64,000 nt of DNA, taken from Dicyema japonicum. Its lineage: Eukaryota > Dicyemida > Rhombozoa > Dicyemidae. The first letter of the stretch is position 1. Each line of letters starts with the position of its first letter. The DNA lies in the NCBI GenBank assembly GCA_011109175.1, contig RDEW01000014.1, positions 196,042 to 260,041 on the forward strand, written 5' to 3'. The notes under the pieces were generated by a model. It ran no database searches. It saw nothing but the letters and a program-made list of their open reading frames with translations, and was not told the DNA's origin. Made by a program: the position numbers and the translations under genes. Below, piece after piece: positions 24,003 through 35,811 of the stretch.

Positions 24003-26774
24003 TCAAATCAAATTTATTCCAAAGTAAGTAAGTAAGGAGTTATTTTTTAGGATATTTAAACGTGTCCGCCTATGCGGCCTGGACACTTCCGATGTATCCA
24101 CACTCCATTTAGTTATCTTTATCGTTGGATCCCATTGATTCTTTTCTCTATGATGTTTTTAACAGGAGTTAGAATCATGTCTTCTTCAGTGCTGAGAGCA
24201 TCCCAGAGCTTTTTTCCTAAAGCCAACTTTATTGCCGACCTTCTGGTTTTTCCATGAGAAACATTATTCTTTCTCTTTGGCAAGAGAAAAACCATGCTTC
24301 GCATCCATATAGCAGTTCCGGTAGGATGATCCTCATGAAGATGAACAAGAAGGTTTCCAGGCTTACAAGCAACTTTCTCGTACATAAGAGTGCTTGAAGC
24401 GCCTTCTTCGTCTTATGTCCTCCATGAAGGAACCATTTCCATCGATTGCTATCCCGAGGTAGCGCATTGAGTTTACTTTAGGAATCTCTATGAGTAAGGC
24501 TGCTTCTGATGCCTCCTTAGGCGACTTACTCGTAGAGAGCTGGATTTCTCCGTAGACAATCTCATCCCTCTTTTTGTGCACCAGTCCTGAACTTGTCCAA
24601 TGAATGACATGATCTTTTCTCCGAAAGAGTTGATTTGCCAGATGTATCTGTGATCAGAATATCATCGGCGTATATCAATAGTTTGTGTTTATCCGGTGGA
24701 GTTGGAAAATCGATAGGAATATGTTGAATAGCAGAGGGCTCAGGACGGAACCCTGAGGAACTCCCCTCTTCAGTATGATGTCTTTCGACATATGTGCTCC
24801 AACACGTACTTGGGAAATCCGTCCTGTTAGGAAATCCCTTATCCATATGAGAAGTTTCTTTTGGATCTGAGCAGCTGCTAGCCTTGATAGGAGTGCTTCG
24901 TGCCACACACTATCAAAAGCCTTGGACAGATCCAAACATACCAGGTTGACTAGTCTTTTGACTTCCAGACCTCTCAATACCGTTGAATGCATCTGGTAGA
25001 TACAGTCCGTGCATGATTTTCCAGGTCTGAAGCCCCATTGTTCTGCGAGGAGGAAACCACTTCTTCTATGTGGTCGTTAAACCTCCTGAAGATAATTCGT
25101 TCGATAATCTTAGAGATCGAACAGATGAGACTTATTGGACTATAGCTGAGAGGGTCCCTCCTCGATTTTCCTGGTTTCAGTATCATTCTGACAATGGAAG
25201 ATTTCCAGCGTTTAGGGACATGACCATGATGAATGCTTGCATTGAATAAATTCTTCAGTATGGGAAATAGAGCCTCTGGGGCTTCCTTGAACAATCTCAT
25301 ACTTAGATGGTCAAGTCCAGGAGCGTTAGCCTTGCATGTCATGATTGCAGTCATGACTTCTCCGTAGTTATTTTCATATCAGTATCTTTAAGATCGTCCA
25401 AACAGTTGAAGAATCTAACGTCTTCCTCAGAATAAGCTCCATCGGGTTGACCCTCTGAATACGATCCAGTTGTTTCTTAAAAATATCTGGGGCTTCTTCC
25501 ATAGAACACAGTCCACCTTCTGGCTTGGTCAAGGAGATTTTTATGTCATTCCTTTTCCGGCTAGTTATTCTTTTGTAGAACTTCCAGAACGAGGAGTCTT
25601 TGGTGTTTAGTTTGCGTGCCTCTACCCTCAAACATTGTTCTTGAGATAGTCTTATTCCTCCTTCAATGGCTTTCTTGGTTATCTTCAATTATTCAGTTAG
25701 TGCAATCCGGTCTATCAATTCCACACATCTTCTGATTTTAGTCCTCAGGTGATTTCTTTCATTGATCAAAGATAATGTGGAAATCGAAAGACTGATGCTC
25801 TTTCCATCGTTAGTAATCGAGGATCTCCTTCTTGCGTAAAGCATTAAGTATGTCTCCATCATGATAGAGAGTTCATTGTCTATGATGTTGATATCACTTC
25901 GGGAATAATCTTTAATCTTCCAGTGTTTAAGGTTTCTTGATATGTAGCTCCTGTAGTGTTCCCAGTTTATTCTTGTTAGGTCGTAACCTGTAAACACAGA
26001 GTCCATGGAGTCTGGAGCTAGGTTCAATAACATCTCTTGGGGTATATGATCACTCCTTATGTCCCACATAATCATCCGCTTTTCTACATAACTGTAGAGT
26101 GATGGTGACACCAGGAACACCCCAAGCATGTCTCCCCCGTAGTGCGAGTAATGATTCGGTTTTTCCGACGTCAAAATCTCAAATCCAGTTTTATCACCCA
26201 ATTTCATTAGTCTGATTCCATCATCGTTAGTACCGAGGACCATATTCAATGTTTTTGGCATTTAGATCACCCACTAGGATGGACATATCATTTCTTGTGA
26301 AGAATTCTTCAATTTCTGCGGAACACTTTCTAAGGTCTTTTGAATACATTCCACCGACGTGAATCCAACTGCCGCAACATCTCACCTCGACGGAAACAAA
26401 TTCACAGTGTGTATTCATAATAATTTTTGGCTCACGTATATGTAGAACTTCACTGTAGAACAATGTGGTTCCAGTACCAGCTTCTGCACCTTCGACCCAT
26501 GGAATTTCTATAGAATTGTATCCCTCTAGCATTGTGTTGTTGGTCTTTTTCACTTTGGTCTCGTTGACCACCAGGATGTCAATCTTGGTGGACGATAGTA
26601 GTAGTGCCAGGTCATGACGCCTCTTCTTTAGGGATCGGGCGTTCACCAGCACTATCTTCAAGTTTCTTTTCAATTTCTTGTTGGTGGCCTGGGCTCTCCA
26701 TGGCCAGGTCCACCAATTGCGTAAATCCACTCCGAGTATGTTACTTAGTTCCTTCAGTCTTGATACTATTTCCT

Positions 26775-27797
26775 TTAGCTCTTTTTAATACTCCTGATAA
26801 CTTTCCTTCGTAGCCAGGCCGACTCTCGCGGAGGAGTTGCTGCAGCTTCGTACTTGTTAGTACTTGGGCCAATTATCCTTTTCAGGGCTGGCGGTTCCAA
26901 TTTCTTGGTTATAATATCCGTCTGTTTTGGTTCCCTGTTGTCGATTCGGGAGTTTAACTTTCGTCTGGCCTCCATGAATACAGGGCATCCTTTGTATCTT
27001 GCGCCGTGTTTTGTTGATCCGCAGTTAACACATTTTCGCTCAAGAGTTGGATCCGCATCACACTTGGTGGTGTCGTGTTCTCCTGCGCAGCGGAAGCATT
27101 TTTTCTTTCCCGTGCACTGGTATGCAAAGTGGCCGATTTGTTGACAACTGTAGCAGATTGGTGGTCCTCTTCGCATCCATTCGCAAGAAATCTTGTTCGT
27201 CCCGATGTAGAAGCCACATCTAATTAGTGATGCAGCCTCCGACTTCATATTAATCGTGGCCTTCGCCAATGGCATGGCCTGCGATCCTCTAGTCATTCGG
27301 GTAACCTTCGTGACTGAGGGAGCCATCTCCTGAAGGTAGTCCAAGAGGTCGTCCTCCTTTACCCTGAAGGGGAGGTTCCTGAAAACAATCTCAGACGGTT
27401 TTGTTGAGATTGTCTTGAAATGGTGATTGTCATTACCAAAGGGACAGGTCTCATTCACCGCTTCTATAAAGGTGGCCACATGGGAGTTATCCAGGAAATC
27501 CAGTCGAAAAGAGCCCGGTCCTCTGTGGCTCATTCTCATAGATCCGTATTGGTCATAGTATTGTAAAACATTTGCGATTTTAATTGCATTCATAGTAGAA
27601 TTCACTGTAATTAATATAGTCTTGTTCTCTGAATGATCGGATTTCATTAGTTCATCCGTATATTTAGATATATCTTTGGGATCGTATTTTGTAATGACAT
27701 TCGGTGGTTTAACAAATTCAGCCTTATGCGGAGTCTTGTTCTCTGGAGAGAATGATTCAGCAGTGGCACTTCCCGGAGGACGAGAAGAGCTCTTCAC
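26775..27797 (-). CDS. Jockey-like ORF1 (zinc-knuckle nucleic-acid-binding protein)
   Basis: One open frame of 340 codons runs to a stop at 26775. Residues about 115-200 form a region resembling the RNA-binding fold of LINE gag proteins (IVFRNLPFRVKEDDLLDYL). Three CCHC-type knuckles lie at about 215-280. The product packages LINE RNA. It is intact here while ORF2 is broken. An upstream in-frame extension to an earlier start is possible. Confidence 0.85.
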   Translation of the reverse strand: MKSSSRPPGSATAESFSPENKTPHKAEFVKPPNVITKYDPKDISKYTDELMKSDHSENKTILITVNSTMNAIKIANVLQYYDQYGSMRMSHRGPGSFRLDFLDNSHVATFIEAVNETCPFGNDNHHFKTISTKPSEIVFRNLPFRVKEDDLLDYLQEMAPSVTKVTRMTRGSQAMPLAKATINMKSEAASLIRCGFYIGTNKISCEWMRRGPPICYSCQQIGHFAYQCTGKKKCFRCAGEHDTTKCDADPTLERKCVNCGSTKHGARYKGCPVFMEARRKLNSRIDNREPKQTDIITKKLEPPALKRIIGPSTNKYEAAATPPRESAWLRRKVIRSIKKS

Positions 27798-27859
27798 TTT
27801 AGTGCTTTTTTACTGGTTTTAATACAGGTATCTTGGTGTTTGTTTTCTTAACCATTTAT

Positions 27860-27970
27860 TCTGTATAACTTTACTGTAGAACTGTAGAATTACTGTAGAA
27901 CTGAATGTAGAATTGCTAAATTTTGTCGGGATTAGAACTTTACTGTAGAACTGTAGAATTACTGTTATCG
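27860..27970 (-). repeat. Tandem repeat in the Jockey-like 5' UTR
   Basis: The block AACTTTACTGTAGAACTGTA and its next bases occur twice, near 27867 and 27942, about 75 bases apart, with further partial units between. It sits at the 5' end of the element just before the target duplication, where LINE promoters usually lie. Confidence 0.6.
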
Positions 27971-27975
27971 ATTTT

Positions 27976-30640
27976 TGAGCTGGAAGCACTGGAGGGCACA
28001 TAAGTAGTGTGGCGAGAGGGGTTAAAGGAAAAGCACCGCCTATAGTAAAGGGGCTAATTAGTAAACTCCGTGTTCCAAATGGGACCTCAAAGAGTTGAGG
28101 AGGGCAAAGGTGGAGTTAGAGGAGGCAATAATGGTGTATAAGAGGAAATTCTATACACATGAAAGTCGGCGTAAGAGAAGGAGAGAAAATAATCTGTTTG
28201 AGTTTAATCACAGATTGTTTTACCGTCGCCTACACGAAAATGGCCATAGTGTATGTTCCCAGCAGGACGCGGAAATGCTTTCCACATGGGGTAGTATGTG
28301 GAGGCTAAACCACGCAGAGGAAATGCGTGGAATGTCCCGTACAGCGCCTCTCCTTTCTTGGCGGAATCTTGCGGAATTTTCTATTTCCGCAAGAAATTTA
28401 AGGCGGTAGTGAGACATATCCATGATTGGAAAACGACCAGGGTCGATAAAGTTTATAATTTCTTTATCAAAAGATGCACTTCATTGCACGAGTCTATGTG
28501 TCGTGTATTACAGAAAAGCATCACTAACCCGGAAACGATTCCTGATTGGGCATGTACAGGGACAACTTATTTGATCCCAAAGCTGGACAACCCTAAGTCT
28601 GCTGCAGATTATCGACCGATAACCTGCATGCCAACCCTGTATAAACTGATGACCAAATTGGTGGCTAATGACGTCAGGAGCTTTGTAGAAGCAAATGGGA
28701 TTCTCTCGAGAATCAGTTGGGTACTGTGCGAAATTGTCAGGGGGCAAAAGAGCAGGCTTTGATCAACAAATGCCTTTCTATGTCTTATGGAAACTCACTT
28801 TTGTCTATGTGGGTGGATGTGAGAAAGGCTTACGATTCAGTTGATCATTCTTACATTGTCGAGTGCCTACACAAGCTGTGTGTGTCTGTTTGGTTCATCA
28901 GCTTTGTAGTGGCTGAGATGAATAGATGGAGTATTCATCTGAACTATAATAGGCACCTGATAGGCGAGGTAAAACTCAAGAGGGGGAACCTTCAGGGGAT
29001 AGCATGTCTCCGCTGCTCTTTGTTCTCTGTTTGGAGTCATTGAGTCGCCGCTTCATGACCGGTTTGAGCAAATACCAGTTCATTGTGAGGGTGTTTCAGT
29101 GCAAATCACCTTCTTTTTATGCATGACCTGAAGATGTATGCTCAAACAGCGAGAAGCTCTTCTCCATGGGGTCTGTGCCAGGGAATTCTTTGAGAGTATA
29201 GGACTAGATTTGAATTATTCAAACTCTGCGACTAACACGTCTGAGACAAAGCGACATTTACTGAAGGCATTCGTAGAAGAGCAACGTAGTTATGTAAGAT
29301 GTTTCTAAATGCAAGGAATTTGTTCCTAGCATTAAATGAGTATGCTGTCTCGCTGCTAAACTACTACATAGGTGTTGTGTTTGAGCCCAAAGAGTATGAT
29401 GAGATGGATGCTATGATCCGTGGAGTACCCAAAGAGAACCATGTCTATGTGGTGGCAGCCAATAAGGAGAAACTATATTTACCCCGTGATAAATTCGGCC
29501 GTGGACTGTTTGGAGTAGTCCAACTAAGTGAGCGCATCCTAATGCGAATGCACGACACCCTGATAGCTGGGTCAAGTGTGTCTGCTAGGAAGCACGCCAT
29601 AATAACGACCGAGAAAACACAGGCAACCCACCTAGGCACTATCAGATTTTTTGTCTGCTAAGTATGGTGTTGATGATGGTGGGCTAGTAAATGTGAAGGC
29701 GTTGATCGAATTACAATATAATAATTTGATGGAAAAGATCAACTTAAAAAGTCTTCATAAGGTCTTCTTCAGAGCATTGGACAACCCACATGTCGACCTT
29801 AAAGTCGTCGACAATATGGCTAAAATACGGTGACAACTCACCTCGATCGGAGGCGCTGTACACGTATTGCAAGACCGCAATATTTTTTGGGGTCAATCAA
29901 CAAATACATGTCCCCACTGTAAGTCAAGGAGCATGTCGTTGATCATTTAGCCACTCGATGTGGATCCATGCCCTGCCACGACTATGTGTGGAGACATAAC
30001 GAGGTAGTTAAGTATCTTCATCTTCTAGTATGCAATAAGTATGGTATTCGCCACACCAGAAAATTGTGGACTCATAAGGTGCAATCTGTAGTTGAGAACA
30101 CCAGGGTCCAAATCAAGGTAGACAGTGTTATTCGTACCTCGGTGCTAGTCAAGCACAATAAACCGGACATTGTGGTACACGATAAGGAGTCTGGCCAAGT
30201 CCTTATCATAGAGGTTGGCATTACGTCTCAAGACCGTTTGCAGACTGTGGAGGTGGAGAAAAAAGGAAGTATGACTTTCTTGCAAACGAGATGGGGCAGA
30301 TGCTTGGTTGCAAGGTCCTCGTTATTCCTATAGTAATGACGTGGGAAGGAATTGCAACAAAGTACCACAAGGGTTATCTGAAGCAGTTGGGGGTAGATAG
30401 GAAGCTCCAGGCCTATCTACAGTCCACTGTATTAAAGCGGACCCTAGAGAGCCTGACACTGGAGTATAGGAGACAGAGCCCTGAGATGCCATATGGGCAG
30501 AGGTTCAATTGGATAAGGCGCTCTCGGAGTTGTTTCAGCAACCAGAATCGAACCTGCCTAGGAGGCTGGCGAACAGACAGGCGAGGTTGATTATTAAATA
30601 TATTAACTTTTTTATTGTTGGTTAAATAAAGTTTATGAAT
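27976..30640 (+). mobile_element. R4/Dong-like LINE, 3' part with RT and restriction-like endonuclease
   Basis: This is the continuation of 23716-24002 after the nested insertion. It carries the N-terminal linker (KRKFYTHESRRKRRREN), RT motifs YRPITCMPTLYKLMTK, QGAKEQALINK and WVDVRKAYDSVDHSY, then a Cys/His segment near 29945-29990 (CHDYVWRHNEV). A PD-(D/E)xK nuclease follows, with KPDIVVHDKESGQVLIIEVG and LQTVEVEKK. RLE-type LINEs of this kind often insert at preferred sites. The frame is interrupted at several places. A second, 3'-only copy lies at 56216-56890. Confidence 0.85.
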
Positions 30641-30989
30641 TATTAAACTTATTGGAACATGGCTTGCAAATTGGTACATCCACCACAATGAACTAGTAAA
30701 CCTAATGCCAATTTATTGTGGAGGGCTTTAGCACTCCAAAACCCCATATGTGGACAGCGTTCATTTCCATGGATATTCAAAAGACCTTCGATTTGGTCTC
30801 GAGGACTCATTTTACAAAAAAGATTTTTGACTCAACATCTATCCTAACTTCAAACTTTTCGTCCTGGTTGGGTAGTAGAGTATGATTGGGGAACATCAGG
30901 TCGAGATCCTGGGTTTTTTTAAAATGGAGTCCCATAAGGCCTCTCCTTTTGGCGTTATTTAAATTGTTCTTCACGACGTTCCCCAGATT

Positions 30990-32340
30990 GACGATCCGAT
31001 ACATTAATCTTGTCTTATGCAGATGATGTCATCATCACTTCCTCCTCCATTGTGATTGGGGTAGTTCAGGCATACCTCGATCGTGTCATTCAAAATTTAC
31101 TATCATTCTATTCAAGTCGAATTGTCACTACAAGGATGTTCCCGACGTCCACCTGGGATATGATAGCCGTTTCAAAGAATCCTAAAATCCTTGATGAATT
31201 TCACAAGACATATCGATTAAATCCCGACGAAAAGACTTCAGAAGTTGATTATCCCCAAGATAATTGTTAGGAAAATCCCATACCCAGAAATTATATCGAC
31301 TGACCATTGTGCCTTCCATAGACTATGGAATCGCTGCATACCGAAGATATTCAACCACTCATTAACAAAAATTGTATCCCAGCTTTATGGAAGCTTGTTT
31401 GTATGGTCCGCAGATTGCCCACCTACGTCCAATTTTGAAACTCGGTAAAGTGAAGAAGGACCCAGCTTCATACAGACCGGTCGCGTTATTGTGCTCAGTG
31501 TCGAAAATTCTGGAACGGCTGGTTTTTGCGAAAATCAAAAATTTCCTCCCGGATTTGTCATTTCAATATGGTTTTAAAAAGGAGAGGTCAACGTAGACCC
31601 ACTTATCTGCATTGACTAACTTTATACGATGTGGTTTCTCGCACAGGCAAGGATACACGAAGACTATACTTTGCTCCATTGACGTCCACAAGGCTTTCGA
31701 CTCTGTGTCAAGGCGGATTCTTATTTGGAAAATTTACCAAACAAAGATCCCTGGCTAGCTAATTTCCTTAGTGGTCGGAGGGGACGCGTCTGCATTGGCC
31801 AGTCAAGGTCTATTTCACGACTTCTCCCTAATGGGGTTCCCCAAAGATCCCCTTTGTCTCCAGGGGTGACTTTTGACATGCATATGTCATTCTCGCCCCA
31901 TGTTGAAAACGTAATTACGAAATGCAAAAAGAAAACTAATGTTCTGAAATGCCTCAAGGCTTATGGAAGATCGGAAAGTTTTCTGTTTTGAGCATGGTAT
32001 ATAAACAATTCATTGAACCATGCATCTCTTATGCATGTGGTATATGGGGTCCACTCATCTCTTGAAGATCGAGGCTAACCGGAAAAGAGCTTCCAAAATT
32101 ACGGAACGCTGGATCTCTGGGGAATTCCAGCCACCAATCCTTTTGAAGCTTTGATAAAAATGTACCACGGAACGCGCCGTCGTGACTGCAAAGGTCCAGT
32201 CACTCGACTGATAGGTGCTTGTGTGCGGACAAGGAGGACCATCGGGCCAAGATGAGGTCCCTGCTATAGCGTGCCGGGATCACGTGATTATTTAGTTTGT
32301 GTAACCGTGATCTCTGGTGTTATTATTATTATATTATAGA
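30990..32340 (+). mobile_element. CR1-like LINE with internal deletion
   Basis: RT blocks are ASYRPVALLCSVSKILERLV (near 31470), FQYGFKKERST (31562), CSIDVHKAFDSVSRRIL (31675) and FLSGRRGRVCIGQ (31765). The catalytic YADD segment is absent here: the text jumps from PLSP to GVTFDMHMSFSPHVEN, so the palm was lost by deletion, although a lone SYADDVI lies upstream at 31013. The 3' end has the RAGIT-type ending and a (TTA)n tail at about 32320-32335. Confidence 0.75.
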
Positions 32341-32532
32341 ATATGGTTGTTTCTCAAGAAAGTATGCATTTTTTACATCCGCATTGGATAATCGGTTTCA
32401 AGTAAAGCGAAAACTTTCTCTCTTCTAAATATATTGAATTTAAGCTTAATCCTAGTTTTCTCAAGCTGATATTGTTGAAAATCGCTTTTACTTCACTCTA
32501 TTTGAGGTCAGATTCCTAAAATCACCAAGGTT

Positions 32533-32835
32533 TCAAGATCGCACATCTGATAATATTTTATTTCAAATTATTAACATGACTTACCAAATATGTTTCTACG
32601 AAAGGAGTCGTTGAAGCTTTTTAAATTGACCCGGACTTGATTTATTGTATTTATTAACCCCAGGCTAACAATTTTTGGTAAGCCCAGTACAAACAGTAAA
32701 AAACTAATTAATCCAAGAAAGGAGCCAAAAGGATAGAGTCTGTTTGTGCCGGTCATATCCATCCTCCATTAGTCCATTACAGGCTTCGCTTCCGAAGGTC
32801 CACCCTTTTCTATCTTCATCTCACGTCCTACCGTC
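32533..32835 (-). CDS. Possible small membrane protein
   Basis: An open stretch of 63 codons ends near 32571 and contains one hydrophobic segment, FLGLISFLLFVLGLPKIVSL, followed by an amphipathic tail. A GT-AG intron of 38 nt would replace the last residues with FDVRS and a stop. Upstream, 32835 has an ATG with MSATVGREMKIEKGG, which could be the first exon, but the join is not clear. I do not recognise the family. Confidence 0.3.
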
Positions 32836-33341
32836 GCGGACATCACTTAATTCATGAGGGAAAAGTTTTCATAATGGTAATCTTTATTTCTTGGAAAGAC
32901 ATCGGAAATAATCAAAGAAAATCATATTTCTGTTTAATGATTATTCAATCGATACATATAGCTTGTAATATTCGAATTTTTGTAAAAATAAATGAAATGT
33001 CAATTTTAACAATTGAACAATTAGCTAGCCAAGTGATTAATTGATCGGACGGTTGAGCTGACGACACACCTTTGAACTAAAAACGGACACACCAATGCTT
33101 TTGATTCAAATTCCGCCTGTCTCAATATTTTAAGAAATGAACAAGTCTGTTTGAGGAGGATAAAGAAATTGTTAGTTAGATTGTTAAATCTCCAACGTAC
33201 TATTAATAGAGACAGTCGAATCCCTTTGATATAGACAAATTGAAAAGGAGTCATAATTTATTAAAAATTCAATTGTAGCTATTCAATGAAAATCGCTATC
33301 CTCTTTTTAGGAGAGTAAATTGTCAGTTCATCCCTATCCCA

Positions 33342-33659
33342 GCCGGGTGACATAGTGGTTAGGTGTCTGGCTTAAGTGACTTAGGCTATGAATTCGAATC
33401 TCGCTGCTGTTCACCTGGTGGAAGGTTCCACGCATCTACGATGCAGAAGGGTTTGACGAGTGACGCCGTCATCAGTGGATACTCACTGCGGAACTGGATT
33501 GTCTAGAAAGGACATCACAAGAAAAAAGAAAAAAAGAAGTGAAGATCATTCCTTGTTCTACGATTAGTTAAAATTAACTGTTCTTTACTTAAATAAAGTG
33601 TGTGTCCTGCCTATGCGGAGCTATATATACTATGGCTCTCGTGAAAAGGCTTTATTATT
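33342..33659 (+). repeat. tRNA-derived SINE with 12-bp target duplication (copy 1)
   Basis: The head (GTGACATAGTGGTTAG as A box, TTCGAATCTC as B box) resembles a tRNA internal promoter. A shared body follows (GTTCCACGCATC, TGACGCCGTCATCAGT, GGATTGTCTA). The copy is flanked by ATCCCTATCCCA at 33330-33341 and 33660-33671, which fixes its ends and shows insertion by target-primed reverse transcription. Confidence 0.85.
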
Positions 33660-33809
33660 ATCCCTATCCCATTTGTACATTCGTATCAGTCGTCTCTTTT
33701 CTTCCCTCATTTAACGGTATGTCGTCTGAACTACCACGTGAAATTCCACAAGTGGGTCGAAACAGAAATAAACTCTTGAATGTCGGATAGCCATTAAGCG
33801 TCTTTTGAG

Positions 33810-33935
33810 TTAGGTGGATACAATGACGCCTCTAGGAATTGAGGAAGGCAAAGAATAGAAAGGAAATACGTGAATCAACCCACAGCTAAGTGCACCGCTA
33901 GCGACACCACTAACCTTGTCAAGAGACATCTCTAT
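33810..33935. repeat. Dispersed repeat related to the 39 kb LINE 5' UTR
   Basis: GGTGGATACAATGACGCC here resembles the reverse complement of 39290-39320 and a stretch at 50045 (GGTGAATCCAATGACGCC). It is probably a scrap of the same LINE 5' region. Confidence 0.4.
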
Positions 33936-34068
33936 CCAGTTAACTTTCTAATCAATATATTGACGGCTAATTAATAATTCAATAAATTTAAAGTTGCAAA
34001 ACTAACTTCATAATTGATTAACCAATTTATTGGAGACATAAATTTAAGTAAAGACGACACTTATTATG

Positions 34069-35313
34069 CTAACTGAAAACTCCCCTTACAGATCCACGAC
34101 GAGCTCGTAAAGTGGATGACGCTATTTTAGCTTGCTTGTCCATTTTGTCAAAAGATCTTGCATTCAGTCGTCTTTTGTTTCTTTCAATTTCCATGTCTCT
34201 CAATTCTTTTCTAACAGAATTAACTCTGTTTTGTTTTTGCGCTGCTTTTGCGTTTAAAACGTCATCTTTTCGCCCAAAGTTTTGCTGGAGTTTTCGACTT
34301 TGAAATTCCTTTTCGAGTTGAATTCTACATAAGTTGATAGATTACTTTTGTCGATTTGCCTTTATTCTATTTTCATTAAATTCCCGAATCCTTGAGGCCG
34401 AGTTGGCTCTTTCATAGTTTATTATTTGGGCTCGCTTTTGTGCCATGGTTTCTCTCTTGGACATTTTTTTCAAATTTATACTTTGAACATGTCTCGGGCA
34501 ATTCCTTTGCGGTACTCAATGAGGTTCTCACGTTCTTTGGGACTAAAATTAACAGTTTTGTTTTTCTTTTTAATTCTTAGTTTTAAATAATATTTTAGCA
34601 CGTTTCAATGTAGGGATCGTCTTTATATTTACGGCTTCGTCTGTATGGGTCCGCAGATTTTTGTGACTCTTCCAAAAAGGTGACTCTTTTCTTATTTTTT
34701 TAAATCAACAAAATTACCGATTCTTTACGAGAATACCTTGTAAGTAATTTCTCACAATTTTTTATTTCATTTTCAAGGTTATTCAGTCTCCGATGGAGTT
34801 CATTATCTTCGGAAGCGTCATTTACTTGTTCCTCTCTAAAAAAGTTTCTGCTCGTCGATGCGGCTCTTCTACAGATTCCATGAACAAATTTAATTGAACC
34901 TTGGCTGAGAAACCTCCGGAGTGTTAAATCGAACACGGGGGGCTGAACTTGACCGTAAAAAGGTTTGACTTTTATCGTCTTCTGGAATCTGCTGATTTCG
35001 AAGACTTCTGCACAATTCGATAAGTTCTCAAAATGAAATTCAAAATGACTTTTTCTATGTTCTTCGTGGGCTTCATAAACACAATGGACTTCGTCAATTG
35101 GGATTCCATCAGGGACCAACTCATCCTTGAATTGACTAAATGGTTTGTATAACAAATTCACGGGCTAAATTGGTAAATAGTATTCCTTACTTCAACGCCA
35201 GCCATTTTTGTAGCCGAAAGAGACCGAGGGCTTGTCAAAACATAATCAGCATCTTCAAATTCTGAATTTTCAAAGTTTTCTAAATTTATCGTATATTTGG
35301 CTGTCTGTCTCAT
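34069..35313 (-). CDS. CCDC177-like coiled-coil protein
   Basis: Six exons joined across introns of 26, 27, 26, 26 and 21 nt give an exact frame of 372 residues. Near the N-terminus is DADYVLTSPRSLSATKMAGV, then VNLLYKPFSQF and VYEAHEEHRKSH. This arrangement (a V-L-T-S-P-R-S-L motif and a following Y-E-x-x-E) is what I recall from the CCDC177/CCDC185 family, whose function is poorly known. The C-terminal half is charged and coiled-coil-like (SKRETMA absent by splicing; RIREFNENRIKANRQ, RKELRDMEIERNKRR). It ends about 500 bases downstream of the CCDC40 stop on the same strand. Family membership is likely but not certain. Confidence 0.65.
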
Positions 35314-35454
35314 AGCAGTCAAAGTTTCTAGGAAACAAAATAGAACTTTCACAAAATTTGTATTTTTTTATTATTTTAAACCTTAATAAATTTTCATAAT
35401 CAATATTTATATTTATCAAATCTCACAAATTAATTATTTGTAAATTGATCGACG

Positions 35455-35640
35455 AAATGCAAAAGAGGACTTTCAGAGTAACAGAGCGTTGGATTTGTGG
35501 AGATTCCCGAATGGGATCGACGTCTCTTGAGGCCTTATGAGACTAGATTCCAAAAGAGTTTGATCTGGGACTTATTACACTGTGACATAATTAATGCGGC
35601 GTTGACTGTCACAATAGCAAATTGAATAAACAAATAAAAT
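35455..35640 (+). mobile_element. CR1-like LINE 3' scrap
   Basis: The plus strand reads MQKRTFRVTERWICGDSR, matching the RASKITERWISGE segment of the element at 30990-32340 (near 32085). It lies between two host genes, so insertions tolerate short intergenic gaps here. Confidence 0.6.
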
Positions 35641-35811
35641 CCATAATTTTGCAGTTTTTTTTGCAATCGTCAAGGAAATGAGCTATCAAAACTAATTTTT
35701 AACAAAAATATTTGACGCTTAATTAATTTCCCCGAATCGCATTGCAACAAAATATCTCAAGTTCTTGTTTAATAAAGAATTCGTATTAATTTGTTAGAAG
35801 TATTAGAGTTT

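Larger units (their letters stand above)
24003..27975 (-). mobile_element. Jockey-like LINE, nearly full length, nested in the R4-like LINE
   Basis: This is the most complete element in the window. ORF1 (26775-27797) encodes a gag-like protein with three zinc knuckles: CYSCQQIGHFAYQC, CFRCAGEHDTTKC and CVNCGSTKHGARYKGC. ORF2 starts near 26730 with an AP endonuclease (VVNETKV, GDLNAKN, RSDHIP). It continues to RT with ISKIIERIIFRRF, LDLSKAFDSVW, GVPQGSVLSPLLF and YADDILIT. ORF2 is split by several frame changes, so this copy is probably inactive, yet it is far less decayed than its neighbours. The 3' end (low coordinates) carries an AATAAATTTGATTTGATT tail. It is flanked by the direct repeat TGAGCTGGAA (23993-24002 and 27976-27985). 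Confidence 0.9.

Noticed and set aside
24003-27975. Treating the zinc-knuckle protein at 26775-27797 as a host gene
   Set aside because: It lies directly upstream of an endonuclease-RT frame and inside a clean target duplication, so it is LINE ORF1.
34112-34580. Plus-strand open frames opposite the CCDC177-like gene
   Set aside because: They are antisense to coiled-coil exons and have no family match.
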